Assembly (NCBI GenBank): GCA_963849305.1
Contig: CAWKGV010000018.1
Location: 1-40,640 of the forward strand
DNA from: CAWKGV01 sp963849305
GTDB lineage: Bacteria > Pseudomonadota > Alphaproteobacteria > Acetobacterales > Acetobacteraceae
Length of the DNA: 40,640 nucleotides
Reading direction: 5' to 3'
Below the pieces are notes generated by a model. That model was not told where the DNA came from. It did not search any database and worked only from the letters and a program-made list of their open reading frames with translations. A program made the translations under genes and the position numbers. Shown one piece after another: positions 1 to 9,760 of this stretch; positions within the stretch are counted from its first letter, which is position 1; each line of letters opens with the position of its first letter.

Positions 1-1497
1 GACGGTCGAGATCCCGGCCACCGGCCTGCTGCCCGCCGTGGTGCCGGGGGCGTTCGACGCCTGGTGCCGGCTGCTGCGCGATTGGGGCACCTGGGAGCTG
101 AAGCAGGTGCTGGACTACGCGATCGGTTACGCCCGGAACGGCATTCCGATCGTTCCAGAATGACCGCGACCATCAAAGACGTCCGTCCGCTGTTCGAGAC
201 GGAATGGGGCCTCCTCGGCCGAGGTGTTCCTGCCAAACGGCAACACGCCGGCGCCGCACACCCTGTTCGCCCGTCCGGCACTGGCCGAGACGTATGAGCG
301 GCTCTCCCGCGAAGCGGTGTGGCGTGAGCCGCGAGGCACGGATCGACGCCGCGCGTGACGCCTGGTACCGCGGCTTCGTCGCCGAGGCCGTGGATCGGTT
401 CTTCCGCTCAACCGACGTGCTGGACGTGACCGGCCGTCGCCATCGCGGCCTGCTGACCGCCGATGACCTGGCAAGCTGGTCCGCGACCGTCGAGGCGCCG
501 GTCGCCTACGACTATCACGGCCATACGGTGCTGAAATGCGGTCGCGTGGAGCCGGGGGCTGGTGTTCCTGCAACAGCTCGCATTGTTGCGCTGGCTTCGA
601 TCTCGCGGCGCTGGACCCGCTCGGCACCGACTGCATCCACACTGTCGTGGAATGCGCCAAGCTCGCCTATGCCGATCGCGAGGCGTGGTATGGCGACCCG
701 CGCTTCGCCGACGTGCCGCTCGGAACGTTGCTGTCGGACAAGTATAATGAACAGCGCCGCCGCCTAATCGGTCCGCACGCCTCCTTGGAGCTTCGGCCCG
801 GCGACCTGCCGGGGGCGCACCGCCTGGGTGGGCCCGCGACGCCGCAAGCCGGGCGCAGCTTCTGGCAGGCGAGCCGGGCGCCGGTGAGCCGACCGTGGCG
901 CGGCTCGGGGTAATTGGGGCCGACACTTGCCATATCGACGTGATCGACCGGCACGGCAACATGGTCAGCGCAACCCCCTCCGGGGGCTGGCTGCAATCCT
1001 CCCCGGTGATCCCCGGCCTCGGCTTCCCAATGGGCACGCGCGGGCAGATGTTCTGGCTGCGTCCCGGCCTGCCCAACAGCCTGGCGCCGGGCAAGCGCCC
1101 GCGCACGACCCTGTCGCCCAGTTTCGCGCTGCGCGACGGCAAACCGTGGATGGCGTTCGGCACGCCCGGCGGCGAGCAGCAGGACCAGTGGTCGCTGGCC
1201 TTCTTCCTGCGCATGGTCCGCCACGACATGAACATCCAGGAGGCGATCGACGCGCCCGCATTCCATAGCGAGCACTGGCCCTCCAGTTTCTGGCCGCGCG
1301 TAGCGCGACCCCGGCAAGGTGGTGATCGAGGGCCGCTTCGCCGACGCCGTGCTACACGACCTGGCGCGACGTGGACACAGGGCGGAAAAGGGCGAGGATT
1401 GGTCCGAAGGGCGGCTTTCGGGAGCACGGGTCGAGGGCCGGCAATTCCGGGCCGGCGCGACGCGCACGGGATGCAGGGTTACGCGGTGGGGCGCTAA
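1..1497 (+). pseudogene. gamma-glutamyltransferase family protein, 5'-truncated and heavily frameshifted
   Basis: Gamma-glutamyltransferases are autoprocessing N-terminal nucleophile hydrolases that cleave gamma-glutamyl amides such as glutathione. The gene is cut by the window start, and the first residues visible (TVEIPATGLLPAVVPGAFDA) are typical family sequence. Reading through needs at least eight frame changes, near 160, 210, 325, 545, 595, 850, 1313 and 1440. The large-subunit part lies at 2-810. The small subunit begins around 905-935 with the motif GADTCH, whose Thr is the expected nucleophile, followed by DVIDRHGNMVSATPSGGW. The end, HGMQGYAVGR followed by a stop at 1495-1497, matches the usual family C-terminus. 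Identity is well kept between breaks, so decay is recent or some breaks are sequence errors. As written, no functional enzyme can be made. The family assignment is sure; the substrate is unknown. Confidence 0.88.
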
Positions 1498-1600
1498 GCG
1501 CAATTCTCCTATGGGTTGCGGTGTTCACCCACTCGGGCCACCGAGGAAAGTGCGACTGCCCAGCAGCGCCACGACCTACTCCGGGGGAAGAGGTCGCGAG

Positions 1601-1653
1601 ATACTAAAGCGCTTGCTTAGCTGTCGCTTGCGGGATACTAAAGCGCATGCTTA
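1601..1653. promoter_or_regulatory. direct repeats overlapping the ArsR start, probable operator
   Basis: The sequence ATACTAAAGCGCTTGCTTAG at 1601-1620 recurs at 1635-1653 as ATACTAAAGCGCATGCTTA, 34 bp further on. Each copy contains an imperfect dyad, TAAAGC..GCTTA. The second copy includes the ATG of the ArsR-type gene at 1646. ArsR-family repressors commonly bind dyads over their own promoter, so autoregulation is inferred. No binding data are available here. Confidence 0.55.
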
Positions 1654-2001
1654 ACCAATCGACCCCGCTCGATCTGACGTTCCAGGCGCTCGCCGATCCG
1701 ACGCGTCGGGCGATGGTGGAGCGACTGTCGCGCGGTCCGGCTTCGGTCGGCGAGCTCGCGCGCCGCTGGTCATGTCGTTGCCGGCGGTGATGCAGCACCT
1801 GGCCGTGCTGGAGAGCTCGGGCCTGGTGCGTTCGGAGAAGGTCGGCCGGGTGCGCACCTGCCGGATCGATGCCGGCGGCGCTGAGCCAGGCGGAGCAGTG
1901 GATCAACCAGCAGACGGATCGAGTGGGAGCACCGGCTCGACCGGCTCGGCCAATACCTCGAAACCCTGAAGAACGAAGGAGACGACCATGGTGGCGATTG
2001 A
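1646..2001 (+). pseudogene. ArsR-family HTH regulator, frameshifted
   Basis: Small winged-helix repressor of the type that precedes AHSA1/SRPBCC genes. It begins MLNQSTPLDLTFQALADPTR at ATG 1646, and the recognition-helix region reads MSLPAVMQHLAVLE (from 1772). The C-terminal part EQWINQQ...EWEHRLDRLGQYLETL is typical of this subfamily. Three frame changes, near 1763, 1875 and 1920, are needed to join these parts. The restored frame ends at TGA 1999-2001 and overlaps the AHSA1 gene start (ATG 1988) by 14 nt, the usual translational coupling. Repeats over the start codon are a likely operator. Inactive as written unless the indels are errors. Confidence 0.82.
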
Positions 2002-2944
2002 CAAGCGACGCGACAGTCCAACCGCGCCCCTGACGGTTTCGCGCATCTTCCCGCGCCGCGCGCGAGACGGTCTTCAAGGCCTGGAGTCGACCGATCACGT
2101 CAAGCGCTGGTTCTGCCCCGATGGGATACACCGTGCCCGAGGCAAAGGTGCAGATGCACGTCGGCGGCCCGTTCGAAGTCTGCATGCGCGCGCCCGACGG
2201 GGTGGAGCACTGGACACGCGGCGACTTTCGTCGAGTCTCGCCGCCCGATCGGCTGGTGCTCGATCTCTACGCGATCGATGGCGACGGCGGCCGCTGTTCC
2301 GCGCCTATACGGAGGTGAGCTTCACCGAGCGTCTGCGCGGCACGCCGCATGGAGGTCGTGCAGACCTATACGTTCACAGACCGGCGCAAGCGGCCGGCCG
2401 ATGGTGGAGGGCGCGCCCGTCGGCTGGGGCCGGACCCTCGACAAGCTGGAGGCGGAGATCGCGCGGATGCAGGGCGGCGGCGACGCGAAGCGATCCGTCG
2501 TGCACGCCAGCTTTCACCTCGAGCGCACTATGACGCGCCGGTCGCGCGGGTGTTCCGGGCGTTGTCGGACGAGGCCGCAAAGAGCAAATGGTTCAGCGGC
2601 CGCAGGGCCAATGGAGCTGATCGAGCGGCACATGGACTTCCGCGTCGGCGGCCACGAGCGGCTCAAGGGGCGTTGGGAGGGCGGCGTTGTCTCGACCTTC
2701 GAAGCCATGTACCACGACATCGTCGCCCAACGAGCGCATCGTCTACGCCTACGAGATGCACCTGGACGACAGGAAGATCTCCGTCTCGCTCGCCACCCTG
2801 CAGGCTCAAGCCGGAGGAGCGCAGCGGACAAAGCTGATGGTCACCGAACAGGGCGCCTTCCTCGACGGCTATGACGACGCCGGCTCGCGCGAACAGGGCA
2901 CAGGCTTCCTTCTCGATCGGCTGGGCGCGTCGTTGCGATTGTGA
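1988..2944 (+). pseudogene. tandem AHSA1/SRPBCC-domain protein(s), frameshifted
   Basis: Two successive activator-of-Hsp90-ATPase-like (SRPBCC fold) domains can be pieced together. The first runs from ATG 1988 (PTAPLTVSRIFP, then HVKRWFCP, then VQMHVGGPFEVCMRAPDG) to about 2480. The second runs from about 2495 (RSVVHASFHLERT, APVARVFRALSDEAAKSKWF, MDFRVGGHERLKGRWEGG) to the stop at 2942-2944. At least six frame changes occur; several are explained by loss of one C in a C run, for example near 2528 and 2602. No clear start codon separates the domains except ATG 2467, so they may be two overlapping genes or one fused gene. Such proteins bind small hydrophobic ligands and are usually controlled by the adjacent ArsR repressor. 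The ligand is unknown. Confidence 0.8.
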
Positions 2945-3130
2945 GTGGAGTGCAAGCAGTCCGGTTGCAACCGAAGTCTGCGAGTTGCTCAATTCCCGGC
3001 TCCGGTTCCCGTGCAGAATAAAAAAAAAGAGCGTGACAGCGCTTCACAGTTCGTTTAGCGTCTTTGTCATCGTTTATTCACGCTGCACTCTGCGGGCTTT
3101 TGCAGCGCCCGCAAAAATGATGGTTGATAG

Positions 3131-4230
3131 ATGATAATTCGTTCTCGCCTGGAATCTGTTCTGTCCGCCGCGGCGGCGGGCCTCCTCCTGATCGCGGCAC
3201 CGCTTGCGGCGAGCGCGGCTATGCCGGCGAACAACAAGGGCGTCGTCGAACTCGAAACAGACAGTCCCGCCGGCATCTCCGTTCGGCTAGCGGAAGATAT
3301 GGCGAGCGTAGTCGGGGACGGAGCAACTCGGCGCGTGTTGCCGATCGTCGGCAATAGCGCCTTGCAAAATATCACCGACCTCATGCTGCTGCACGGGATC
3401 GATATCGCCATCTTGCCGACCGATGCCCTCGATTATGTGCGGGAGCGGCGGCTTACTACCCAACATCCAGGACGCGGTGACCTATATCGCGAAGCTCTAC
3501 AACGAGGAATTCCATCTGCTGGCGCGCCCGGACATAGCCGGCATCGCCGATCTCGCCAACCGTAAGGTCAATGTCGACCCGGGCGATGGAGGGACCGCGA
3601 TCACCGCCAGCCGGATCTTCAGGCAACTCAACGTGCAGGTAGTGCCCACGACCGACAATTCATCGGAGGCGCTCGCGAAGCTGCGGCGGGGCGAAATCGC
3701 CCATGCCTTCGTCGGTGGCAAACCCGCGCCGCTGTTCCAAGGCATTTCGGCGAGCGACGGATTACACCTCCTGGCTATTCCCATGACCTCCGGCGCCCGC
3801 TATCGCCGGCACAGTTCACCAGAGACGATTATCCGGGGCTGGTCCCAGTCTCCCGATCAAAACCGTTTCGGTGAGCATGGGGTTGTTCGTCGCGCCACTG
3901 GCGCCAGAATTCGGATCGATACAAGAACGTAGTCCGCTTCGTGAATACCTTCTTCACGCAATTCCAGACCTTGCTTCAACCGGGGCATCAGCCGCAGTGG
4001 CGGCAAGTCGATCTCGCCGCGACGATCCCCGGCTGGCGCCGCTTCCCGGCGGCCGACGAATGGATCCAGCGTAACGCCGCTGTCGCGGCGAACGAGGATA
4101 GAGCGCGACAAAAGCGGCGTTCTCGCGCTTCCTCGATGCGCGCGAGCGAGCCAATGGCGCGCAGCCGCTCACTCAAGCCGAGAAGGACAAGCTATTCGAT
4201 CAGTTTGTTCACTGGGAACGGCAGCGTTAG
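3131..4230 (+). pseudogene. TAXI-family TRAP transporter solute-binding protein, frameshifted
   Basis: The N-terminus from ATG 3131 is a signal peptide with a hydrophobic core and a likely cut after LAASA. Mature sequence follows: GVVELETDSPAGISVRLAED, GNSALQNITDLMLLHGIDIA. After a frame change near 3440 the protein continues NIQDAVTYIAKLYNEEFHLL, NRKVNVDPGDGGTAITASRI and GEIAHAFVGGKPAPLF, which is characteristic of TAXI periplasmic binding proteins. More frame changes near 3800, 3890 and 4100 are needed to reach the C-terminus, QAEKDKLFDQFVHWERQR, with TAG at 4228-4230. No TRAP membrane subunit is in the window, so it was an orphan binding protein even before decay. The ligand cannot be told from sequence. 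Confidence 0.82.
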
Positions 4231-4243
4231 CCAAGGCCCGGCC

Positions 4244-5840
4244 GTGAATTGCTGGAAACTGGCGCGGGGGTGGCGCTGATCCCTCTGCTCCTCGGCCCCG
4301 CGAGCGCCGACCCGGCCCCGAAGCGCGGCGGCGTCCTGGAATACGCGCTCGACGCGGAGCCGCCCAACTACGATTGTGAGGCCAATTTCTCGTTCGTCGC
4401 CAATCATGTCCTGGCGCCGCACTACTCGACGCTGCTCAAGTTCGACACGGCCCATTATCCCGAGGTCGAGGGCGATCTCGCGCAGTCCTGGAGCGTGTCG
4501 GCCGACCATATGACCTACTCGTTCAGGCTGGCGCCGAACGTGCTGTTCCATGACGGCTCGCCGCTGACCTCGGCGGATATCAAGGCGACCTACGAGCGGA
4601 TCATCCATCCCCCGCCCGGCGTCATCTCCGCCCGCCGGGCCGACTACGCCGCGATCACCCAGATCGATACGCCGGACAAGCGCACGGTGGTGTTTCACCT
4701 CCAGTGGCCGGACGCTGCGATGCTCGCGAACTTTGCCTCCCCGTGGAACTGCATCTACAGCGCCCAAAAGCTGAAGGAGGATCCGCAGTACCCCAAGACG
4801 CACGTGCTCGGCACCGGTCCGTTCGTGTTCGTCGCGCATGAGAAGGGCGCCCATTGGATCGGCAAGCGCTGGGACAAGTATTTCCGGCCCGGTCATCCCT
4901 ACCTGGACGGGTTCCGCGTGGACTTCATCTCCGGCCCGGCCGTGATCAAGGCCATGGAGAGCGGCCAGGTGATGACCCAGTTCCGCGGCTTCACGCCCAC
5001 GCAGCGCGATGAACTGGTGCACGCGATGGGTAAGCGGGTGACGACCTACGAGAGCCCATGGATCACCGACCTGTTGCTGGTGTTCAACACCCGCCAGCCG
5101 CCGTTCAACGACGTACGGGTGCGGCGCGCGCTGTCGCTGGCGATCGATCGCTGGCATGCGGCCGATGAGCTGTCGTCGACGACGTTCCTCAAGTATGTGG
5201 GCGGCCTGATGCGCCCGGGCACGGCCATGAGCACGCCCGAGGCCGATCTCGTGACCCTCCCGGCTTTTCGCACGACATCGGCGCGTCGCGCGCGGAGGCA
5301 CGACGGCTGCTCGCCGAGGCGGGGGTGCCGCATCTCTCGCTCACCCTGACCAACCGCAACGACGTGCCGATCCCCTACGCACCGGCCGGGGACTTTCTGA
5401 TCAAGTCGTGGAAGGCGATCGGGGTCGACGCCAAAGAGGAGATGCTGCCGACCAAGGGCTGGCAGGCGGCGCTCGAACAGGGCCACTTCGCGGTGGCGCT
5501 GGATCTCGGCGCGGACTATTTCGACGACCCGACGATCCAGCTGGCGCGCTACGTCTCGCACGACCTGTCGCCGCTCAACCATTCCGGGTCAAGCGACGAG
5601 TTTCTCGACGCGCTGTTCGCCGGCCAGGCGATCAGCACCGATGTGCGCAAACGCGCCGCGATCGTGCGCGCCTTCGAGCGGCACGAGCTAAGCGAAGCTT
5701 ACACGGTGCCGATCCTATGGTGGTACCGCATCATCGTCGCATCGGCCAAGCTCAAGGGCTGGAACATCACGCCGACGCATTACATCGGCCAAGACCTCGG
5801 TGACGTCTGGCTCGATCAGGGCGCCCTAGCCGCACGATAA
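4244..5840 (+). pseudogene. ABC transporter substrate-binding protein, family 5, two frameshifts
   Basis: Extracellular solute-binding protein of the peptide/nickel/opine type (SBP_bac_5). The best start is GTG 4244, giving MNCWKLARG. One extra G in the run near 4264-4268 then shifts the frame before VALIPLLLGPASA, which completes a signal peptide. The mature part begins KRGGVLEYALDAEPPNYDCE and contains family signatures LAQSWSVSADHMTYSFRL, VLFHDGSPLTSADIKATYER and FNDVRVRRALSLAIDR. A second shift near 5265-5275 separates it from SHDIGASRAEARRLLAEAG and the C-terminus ending at TAA 5838-5840. The open segment 4249-5349 alone would be about 366 aa. No permease or ATPase genes are adjacent. 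The OFA antiporter follows 27 nt downstream. Confidence 0.85.
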
Positions 5841-5867
5841 GCGGCGAACACAAAGGGGGAGGAAAGA

Positions 5868-7145
5868 ATGGAAGACGCTAGGCAGGCATCCGCCAATCGT
5901 TGGCTGCAGTTGGCGACTGGTGTCATTTGCATGGTGATGATCGCCAACCTGCAATACGGCTGGAACCTGTTCGTCAACCCGATCAACCACGAACACCACT
6001 GGGGCCGCGCCGCCATCCAGGTGGCGTTCAGCCTATTCGTGCTGACCGAGACCTGGCTCGTGCCGGTCGAAGGGTGGTGCGTCGATCGCTTCGGCCCGCG
6101 GATCGTGGTGATGGTCGGGGGCGTGCTGGTGGCGCTTGCCTGGGCCATCAACTCGGTCGCCAGCTCCTTGCCGGTGCTCTACCTCGCGGCGATCATCTCC
6201 GGTGTCGGCGCCGGCGCGGTCTATGGCACCTGCGTCGGGAACGCGCTCAAGTGGTTCGCCGATCACCGCGGTCTCGCGGCCGGGGTGACGGCGGCCGGCT
6301 TCGGTGCCGGTGCGGCCGCAACCGTCGTGCCGATCCAGATGGTGATCGCCGCCAGCGGCTATCATGCGGCGTTCCTGTGGTTCGGCCTGGGGCAAGGGGC
6401 GGTGATCCTGGTGCTGTCGCAGTTCCTGCGTGCGCCGAGCACGAAGGATGTAGCGGCGCCGTCGACCCGGCTGACCCAGTCCACCCGCAGCTACAAGCCA
6501 ACGGAGATGCTGCGCACGCCGTTGTTCTGGGTGCTCTACGTCATGTTCGTCCTCGTCGGCGCGGGCGGGTTGATTGCCACCGCGCAACTGGCCTCGATCG
6601 CCAGCGACTTCGGGATCGCCAAGACGCCGATCGCCGTATTCGGAATCACTGGCACCGTGCTCACCGTCGCGCTGACCGTGAACAACGTCCTGAACGGCCT
6701 GGCGCGGCCGTTCTTCGGATGGGTGTCGGACAGGATCGGGCGCGAGCCGACGATGTGCCTCGTCTTCGCGGCCGGCGCACTGAGCATATGGGGGCTTGGC
6801 ACGTTCGGGCGCGGGCCGGGCGCATTCGTTCTGCTGAGCGGACTGGTGTATTTCACCTGGGGCGAGATCTACAGCCTGTTTCCCTCGACCTGCACCGACG
6901 CCTTCGGCACGGCATACGCCACCACCAACGCCGGCCTGCTCTACACTGCCAAGGGCACGGCGGCGCTGCTCGTGCCCCTGGCCAATGTTGTGGTCAGCAG
7001 CACCGGCGGCTGGCACACTGTGTTCGTAATCGCCGCCGCCATGGATGCGGTGGCGGCGCTCATAGCCATTTTGGTCCTCAAACCGATGCGAAGCGCTCAT
7101 CACGCGGGTCTTGCCGCGCGCGAGTTGCCCGCTGTTCCGGTCTGA
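5868..7145 (+). CDS. MFS transporter, oxalate/formate antiporter (OFA) family
   Basis: A 425-aa major facilitator with about twelve hydrophobic segments. The start ATG 5868 is preceded by a strong GGGGGAGGAAAG ribosome-binding site. Residues around 26-40 (ANLQYGWNLFVNPI) closely match the conserved first membrane segment of the oxalate/formate antiporter group. Cytoplasmic-loop motifs follow: WCVDRFGPRIVVM (MFS motif A position, N-half) and WVSDRIGREPTM (C-half). OFA members exchange dicarboxylate and monocarboxylate anions, classically oxalate for formate, but many relatives carry other carboxylates. No oxalyl-CoA decarboxylase or formyl-CoA transferase gene is in the window, so oxalate is only a guess. 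It is intact, although the genes before it are broken. Its neighbourhood with two binding proteins for organic solutes fits carboxylate uptake. Confidence 0.88.
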   Translation: MEDARQASANRWLQLATGVICMVMIANLQYGWNLFVNPINHEHHWGRAAIQVAFSLFVLTETWLVPVEGWCVDRFGPRIVVMVGGVLVALAWAINSVASSLPVLYLAAIISGVGAGAVYGTCVGNALKWFADHRGLAAGVTAAGFGAGAAATVVPIQMVIAASGYHAAFLWFGLGQGAVILVLSQFLRAPSTKDVAAPSTRLTQSTRSYKPTEMLRTPLFWVLYVMFVLVGAGGLIATAQLASIASDFGIAKTPIAVFGITGTVLTVALTVNNVLNGLARPFFGWVSDRIGREPTMCLVFAAGALSIWGLGTFGRGPGAFVLLSGLVYFTWGEIYSLFPSTCTDAFGTAYATTNAGLLYTAKGTAALLVPLANVVVSSTGGWHTVFVIAAAMDAVAALIAILVLKPMRSAHHAGLAARELPAVPV

Positions 7146-7206
7146 TAATCGAACCCCTCCGACGCGGTCGCGAAGTCCGGCCGACGCCAATGTTCAGGAT
7201 CCAACA

Positions 7207-7428
7207 ATGTACACGGCCATTCGTCAGGGCAAAGCAAGGGCCGGCAAGGCTGAAGAGCTGGCGCGCAGGGTCAAGGAAGGCGCGATCCTCGAGGGGGGAG
7301 GAAGTGATAGGAGAGAAGGTGAGGGATCAGATTTCGAAAATGCGGGGAGAAACAGGGGTGTGGAGGAGAGAATGGAGCGGCCAGCCACGGCCGTAGCCGG
7401 GCCAGTGATCGTTCACACGCTGGCGTAA
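7207..7428 (+). pseudogene. truncated antibiotic-biosynthesis-monooxygenase-like stub
   Basis: A 73-aa frame starts at ATG 7207. Its first 27 residues (MYTAIRQGKARAGKAEELAR, then RVKEGAI) look like the start of the small dimeric ABM-domain proteins, which are heme- or quinone-linked monooxygenase-fold proteins of about 100 aa. From about residue 28 the sequence turns into glycine/arginine-rich filler with no ABM features, so an internal deletion or replacement probably occurred. It follows the antiporter gene by 61 nt on the same strand. The identification rests on a short N-terminal match and is tentative. Confidence 0.45.
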
Positions 7429-7442
7429 GCAGCCAAGCACGC

Positions 7443-7868
7443 TCATCCGCCGGGCTGACCTTCCACCCGGAAGGCGTCGGAGATGCGCCGGACGTTGCCG
7501 CGCGCGTCCACCACCAGCACGTCGAAGCGGACCCCGGCCGTGCCCCAGTCGGGGCGCTCGGCCAGCAGGATTTCGGCCGCGGCGATCAAGCGGCGGCACT
7601 GGCGGGCGGAAAGCGCCCCGGCGGCATCGGACAGAGTGGGCCGCGCCTTGACCTCGACCACGGCAAGCACCCCGTCCTTCAGTGCCAGGATGTCCAGCTC
7701 CCCGGCTTGAGTGCGAACCCGCCGGCCGACGATCGTCCAGCCGTCGCGCTCGAGGGCGCGGCACGCCGCCGCCTCGGCCACCATGCCGCGCGAATGGGCG
7801 CGCGACGCCCTTTGCGATCGGCGGACCGTGGCCGGCTCGCGCGCGTTCGGCGATGGCGGCGCGTTCAT
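7443..7868 (-). CDS. yraN: YraN family (UPF0102) nuclease-fold protein
   Basis: A 141-aa protein from ATG 7868; an upstream in-frame ATG at 7901 would add 11 residues, and neither has a clear ribosome-binding site. It holds the UPF0102 core: an acidic residue in MVAEAAACRALERDGW, then GELDILALKDGVLAVVEVKA, the E...D...ExK pattern of restriction-endonuclease-like folds. The C-terminal half has ARQCRRLIAAAEILLAERP and VRFDVLVVD, both usual for the family. The N-terminal 25 residues are basic and not conserved. YraN proteins are widespread and poorly understood, with suggested roles in DNA repair or processing. Its usual neighbour, the 16S rRNA methyltransferase gene rsmI, is not present. It is divergent from the hydroxylase gene at 7963. 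Confidence 0.85.
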   Translation of the reverse strand: MNAPPSPNAREPATVRRSQRASRAHSRGMVAEAAACRALERDGWTIVGRRVRTQAGELDILALKDGVLAVVEVKARPTLSDAAGALSARQCRRLIAAAEILLAERPDWGTAGVRFDVLVVDARGNVRRISDAFRVEGQPGG

Positions 7869-7962
7869 CAGGTCTGGCGCGGCATGAACCGATGGTATCA
7901 TTACAAATCAGGCACGGCAAGCACGCATTGTTAACCGACCTCGGCTATTGCTTCGGGTAGCA

Positions 7963-9045
7963 ATGAGCGACCAGCAATCCTCTCTCGCGCAGGCGGGCGA
8001 CCCGGTACCGTTCTGTTACGGAATGGCCGCCGATCGGCGCTTCTACTCGCTTGAGGAGCAGGCTGGCCGGGCGGCCGTCATGGTTCTAATCGACCGGACC
8101 TCCCCGAGCGATGGGTCGGTCGTTGAGGATCTTGTCCGCCAGTCCCACGCTTTCGCGGCCCGTGACGCTGACGTGCTGATCCTGGGCAACGAGGACGTGG
8201 TGCGCGCGCTCAAGAGCCGCGTGCCCGCTCCCCTGCGGCTGATCGACTGTGGCACCGACTTCCTGGCCCGCTGCGGCGCCCTGGGAGGCGACATGACGGT
8301 GCTGGTGATCGACCGAAATCGTCGGGTGGCGGCGCGCTTGTCGCCAGTCGAGGAACGGGACATCGCGGCGGCCTGCCTCGGTTGGCTCGACCGGCTGCCG
8401 TCCGAGCATCCGCGCGATGAGGTCCTGCCCGCGCCGGTGTTGATGCTGCCGAATCTGCTCCAGCCCGAACTTTGCCGAACCCTGATCGAGCGGTTCGAAA
8501 GCGGTGCCAGCATCGACGGCGAGGTCGCGACGATCGACACGGCCGGCATGGTGCAAAGCCGGATCAATTACGAGAAGAAACGCCGCCGTGACCTGCTGAT
8601 CCCGCCGGAGGACCGGCTTCACCCGATCTTGCATCGGGCTCTGCTGGGTCGCTGCGCTCCGGAGATCGCGCGGGCGTTCCAGGCAACCGTCGCACATACC
8701 GACCGCATCCTGGTCGCCCGCTATGACAAGTCCGGGGGCTGGTTCCGCCGGCACCGGGACAATCTGGGCGAGAACGTCGCGTTCCGGGAGTTCGCGATCT
8801 CGGTCAATCTGAATACCGAGGAGTATGAGGGCGGCCATCTGCTCTTCCCGGAATACAACGACCATCGCTACCGGCCGCCGACCGGAGCGGGGATCATCTT
8901 CTCCGCTTCGCTGCTGCATGAGGCCACGCCGGTCGCGCGTGGCCGTCGCTACGTTCTGCTGACCTTCTTTCACGGCGAGGCGGCCGAGGCGCGTCGGCGA
9001 GACTATGTGGCCCGGAGTTCCGGCGGCTTCGCGCCTGGCGATTGA
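7963..9045 (+). CDS. 2-oxoglutarate/Fe(II) oxygenase with N-terminal thioredoxin-like domain
   Basis: A 360-aa protein from ATG 7963 (an in-frame TTG at 7948 is less likely). Residues 1-145 look like a peroxiredoxin/thioredoxin-like fold: GDPVPFCYGMAADRRFYSLE, then FAARDADVLILGNEDV, then MTVLVIDRNRRVAARL. No CxxC or obvious peroxidatic Cys motif is seen. Residues about 170-350 form a prolyl-4-hydroxylase-type dioxygenase domain. Iron ligands are His264 and Asp266 (WFRRHRDN) and His319 (SLLHEA), with Arg328/329 (RGRRYVLLTFF) for 2-oxoglutarate. Such proteins hydroxylate a protein or small molecule using O2. The substrate is unknown and no partner gene is evident. The thioredoxin-like plus P4Hc combination is a known architecture in proteobacteria, possibly for redox or oxygen sensing (inference). 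Confidence 0.85.
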   Translation: MSDQQSSLAQAGDPVPFCYGMAADRRFYSLEEQAGRAAVMVLIDRTSPSDGSVVEDLVRQSHAFAARDADVLILGNEDVVRALKSRVPAPLRLIDCGTDFLARCGALGGDMTVLVIDRNRRVAARLSPVEERDIAAACLGWLDRLPSEHPRDEVLPAPVLMLPNLLQPELCRTLIERFESGASIDGEVATIDTAGMVQSRINYEKKRRRDLLIPPEDRLHPILHRALLGRCAPEIARAFQATVAHTDRILVARYDKSGGWFRRHRDNLGENVAFREFAISVNLNTEEYEGGHLLFPEYNDHRYRPPTGAGIIFSASLLHEATPVARGRRYVLLTFFHGEAAEARRRDYVARSSGGFAPGD

Positions 9046-9163
9046 AGAGCCGGTCCATTGGGTCGGCCAGTGTTACTTTCAGTTGCACGTGAGGAACCCG
9101 TCGGCAACATAGGGAACTTAGATCGCCGGCCAACGCTCATGAGCAACGTTTAGGACGCCCCCA

Positions 9164-9760
9164 ATGGCTTTCCCCCGTTCCGTTCCGGTCTCCAAGCTCG
9201 GGCCGTCTGTCGTCCTGACGGGAATGCTCGGGCTCGGCGCCTGCGCGGTACCACAGCCGACAACCCCGAACGTCATGGTGCTGCCGTCACCGGGCAAGAA
9301 CTTCGCCCAATTCCAGCAAGAAGACGGATACTGCCGGCAGTACGCGAGCCAGCAGATCGGTTACGGGTCACCCTCGCAGGCGGCGACACAAAGCGGCGTC
9401 GGCAGCGCGGTGGTGGGAACCGGCCTCGGCGCGGCCGCCGGGGCAGCGCTCGGCGCGGTCGGTGGCAATGCCGGGATTGGCGCCGCGCTTGGTGCCGGCA
9501 CGGGATTGTTGTTTGGCAGCGCCATCGGGGCGAACAACGCGCAAGCCTCGGCGGCTGGTGTGCAGCAACGCTATGATACCGCCTACGTGCAATGCATGAC
9601 CGCCGACGGCAACCAGCTCGCGCAGGCGCCGGCGGCCGGTTATGCGCCAGTCGCGGTCGGATATCCGGCCTACGGGCCGGCTCCCGCCTATGCCTATTAT
9701 CCGCCGGTCGTTTACGGCGGTGGGGTGGTGGTGATCGGCGGCGGTCGGCGCTGGCACTGA
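9164..9760 (+). CDS. glycine-zipper outer-membrane lipoprotein
   Basis: A 198-aa protein with a lipoprotein signal peptide; the lipobox LGAC puts the lipidated Cys at residue 27. Residues about 70-125 are a glycine-zipper stretch (GVGSAVVGTGLGAAAGAALG, then GAALGAGTGLLFGSAIGANN) like that of small outer-membrane lipoproteins. Two Cys residues (in GYCRQYASQ and VQCMTADG) flank it. The C-terminal 50 residues are low complexity, rich in Ala, Pro, Tyr and Gly (YPAYGPAPAYAYYPP). A structural envelope role is likely, but the exact function is unknown. Its last 49 bp overlap the end of the convergent FkbH-like gene, because that gene reads through a palindromic repeat. Confidence 0.78.
   Translation: MAFPRSVPVSKLGPSVVLTGMLGLGACAVPQPTTPNVMVLPSPGKNFAQFQQEDGYCRQYASQQIGYGSPSQAATQSGVGSAVVGTGLGAAAGAALGAVGGNAGIGAALGAGTGLLFGSAIGANNAQASAAGVQQRYDTAYVQCMTADGNQLAQAPAAGYAPVAVGYPAYGPAPAYAYYPPVVYGGGVVVIGGGRRWH

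Noticed and set aside
4192..5301. 369-aa minus-strand open frame
   Set aside because: Antisense of the ABC binding-protein gene, whose motifs are clear on the plus strand.
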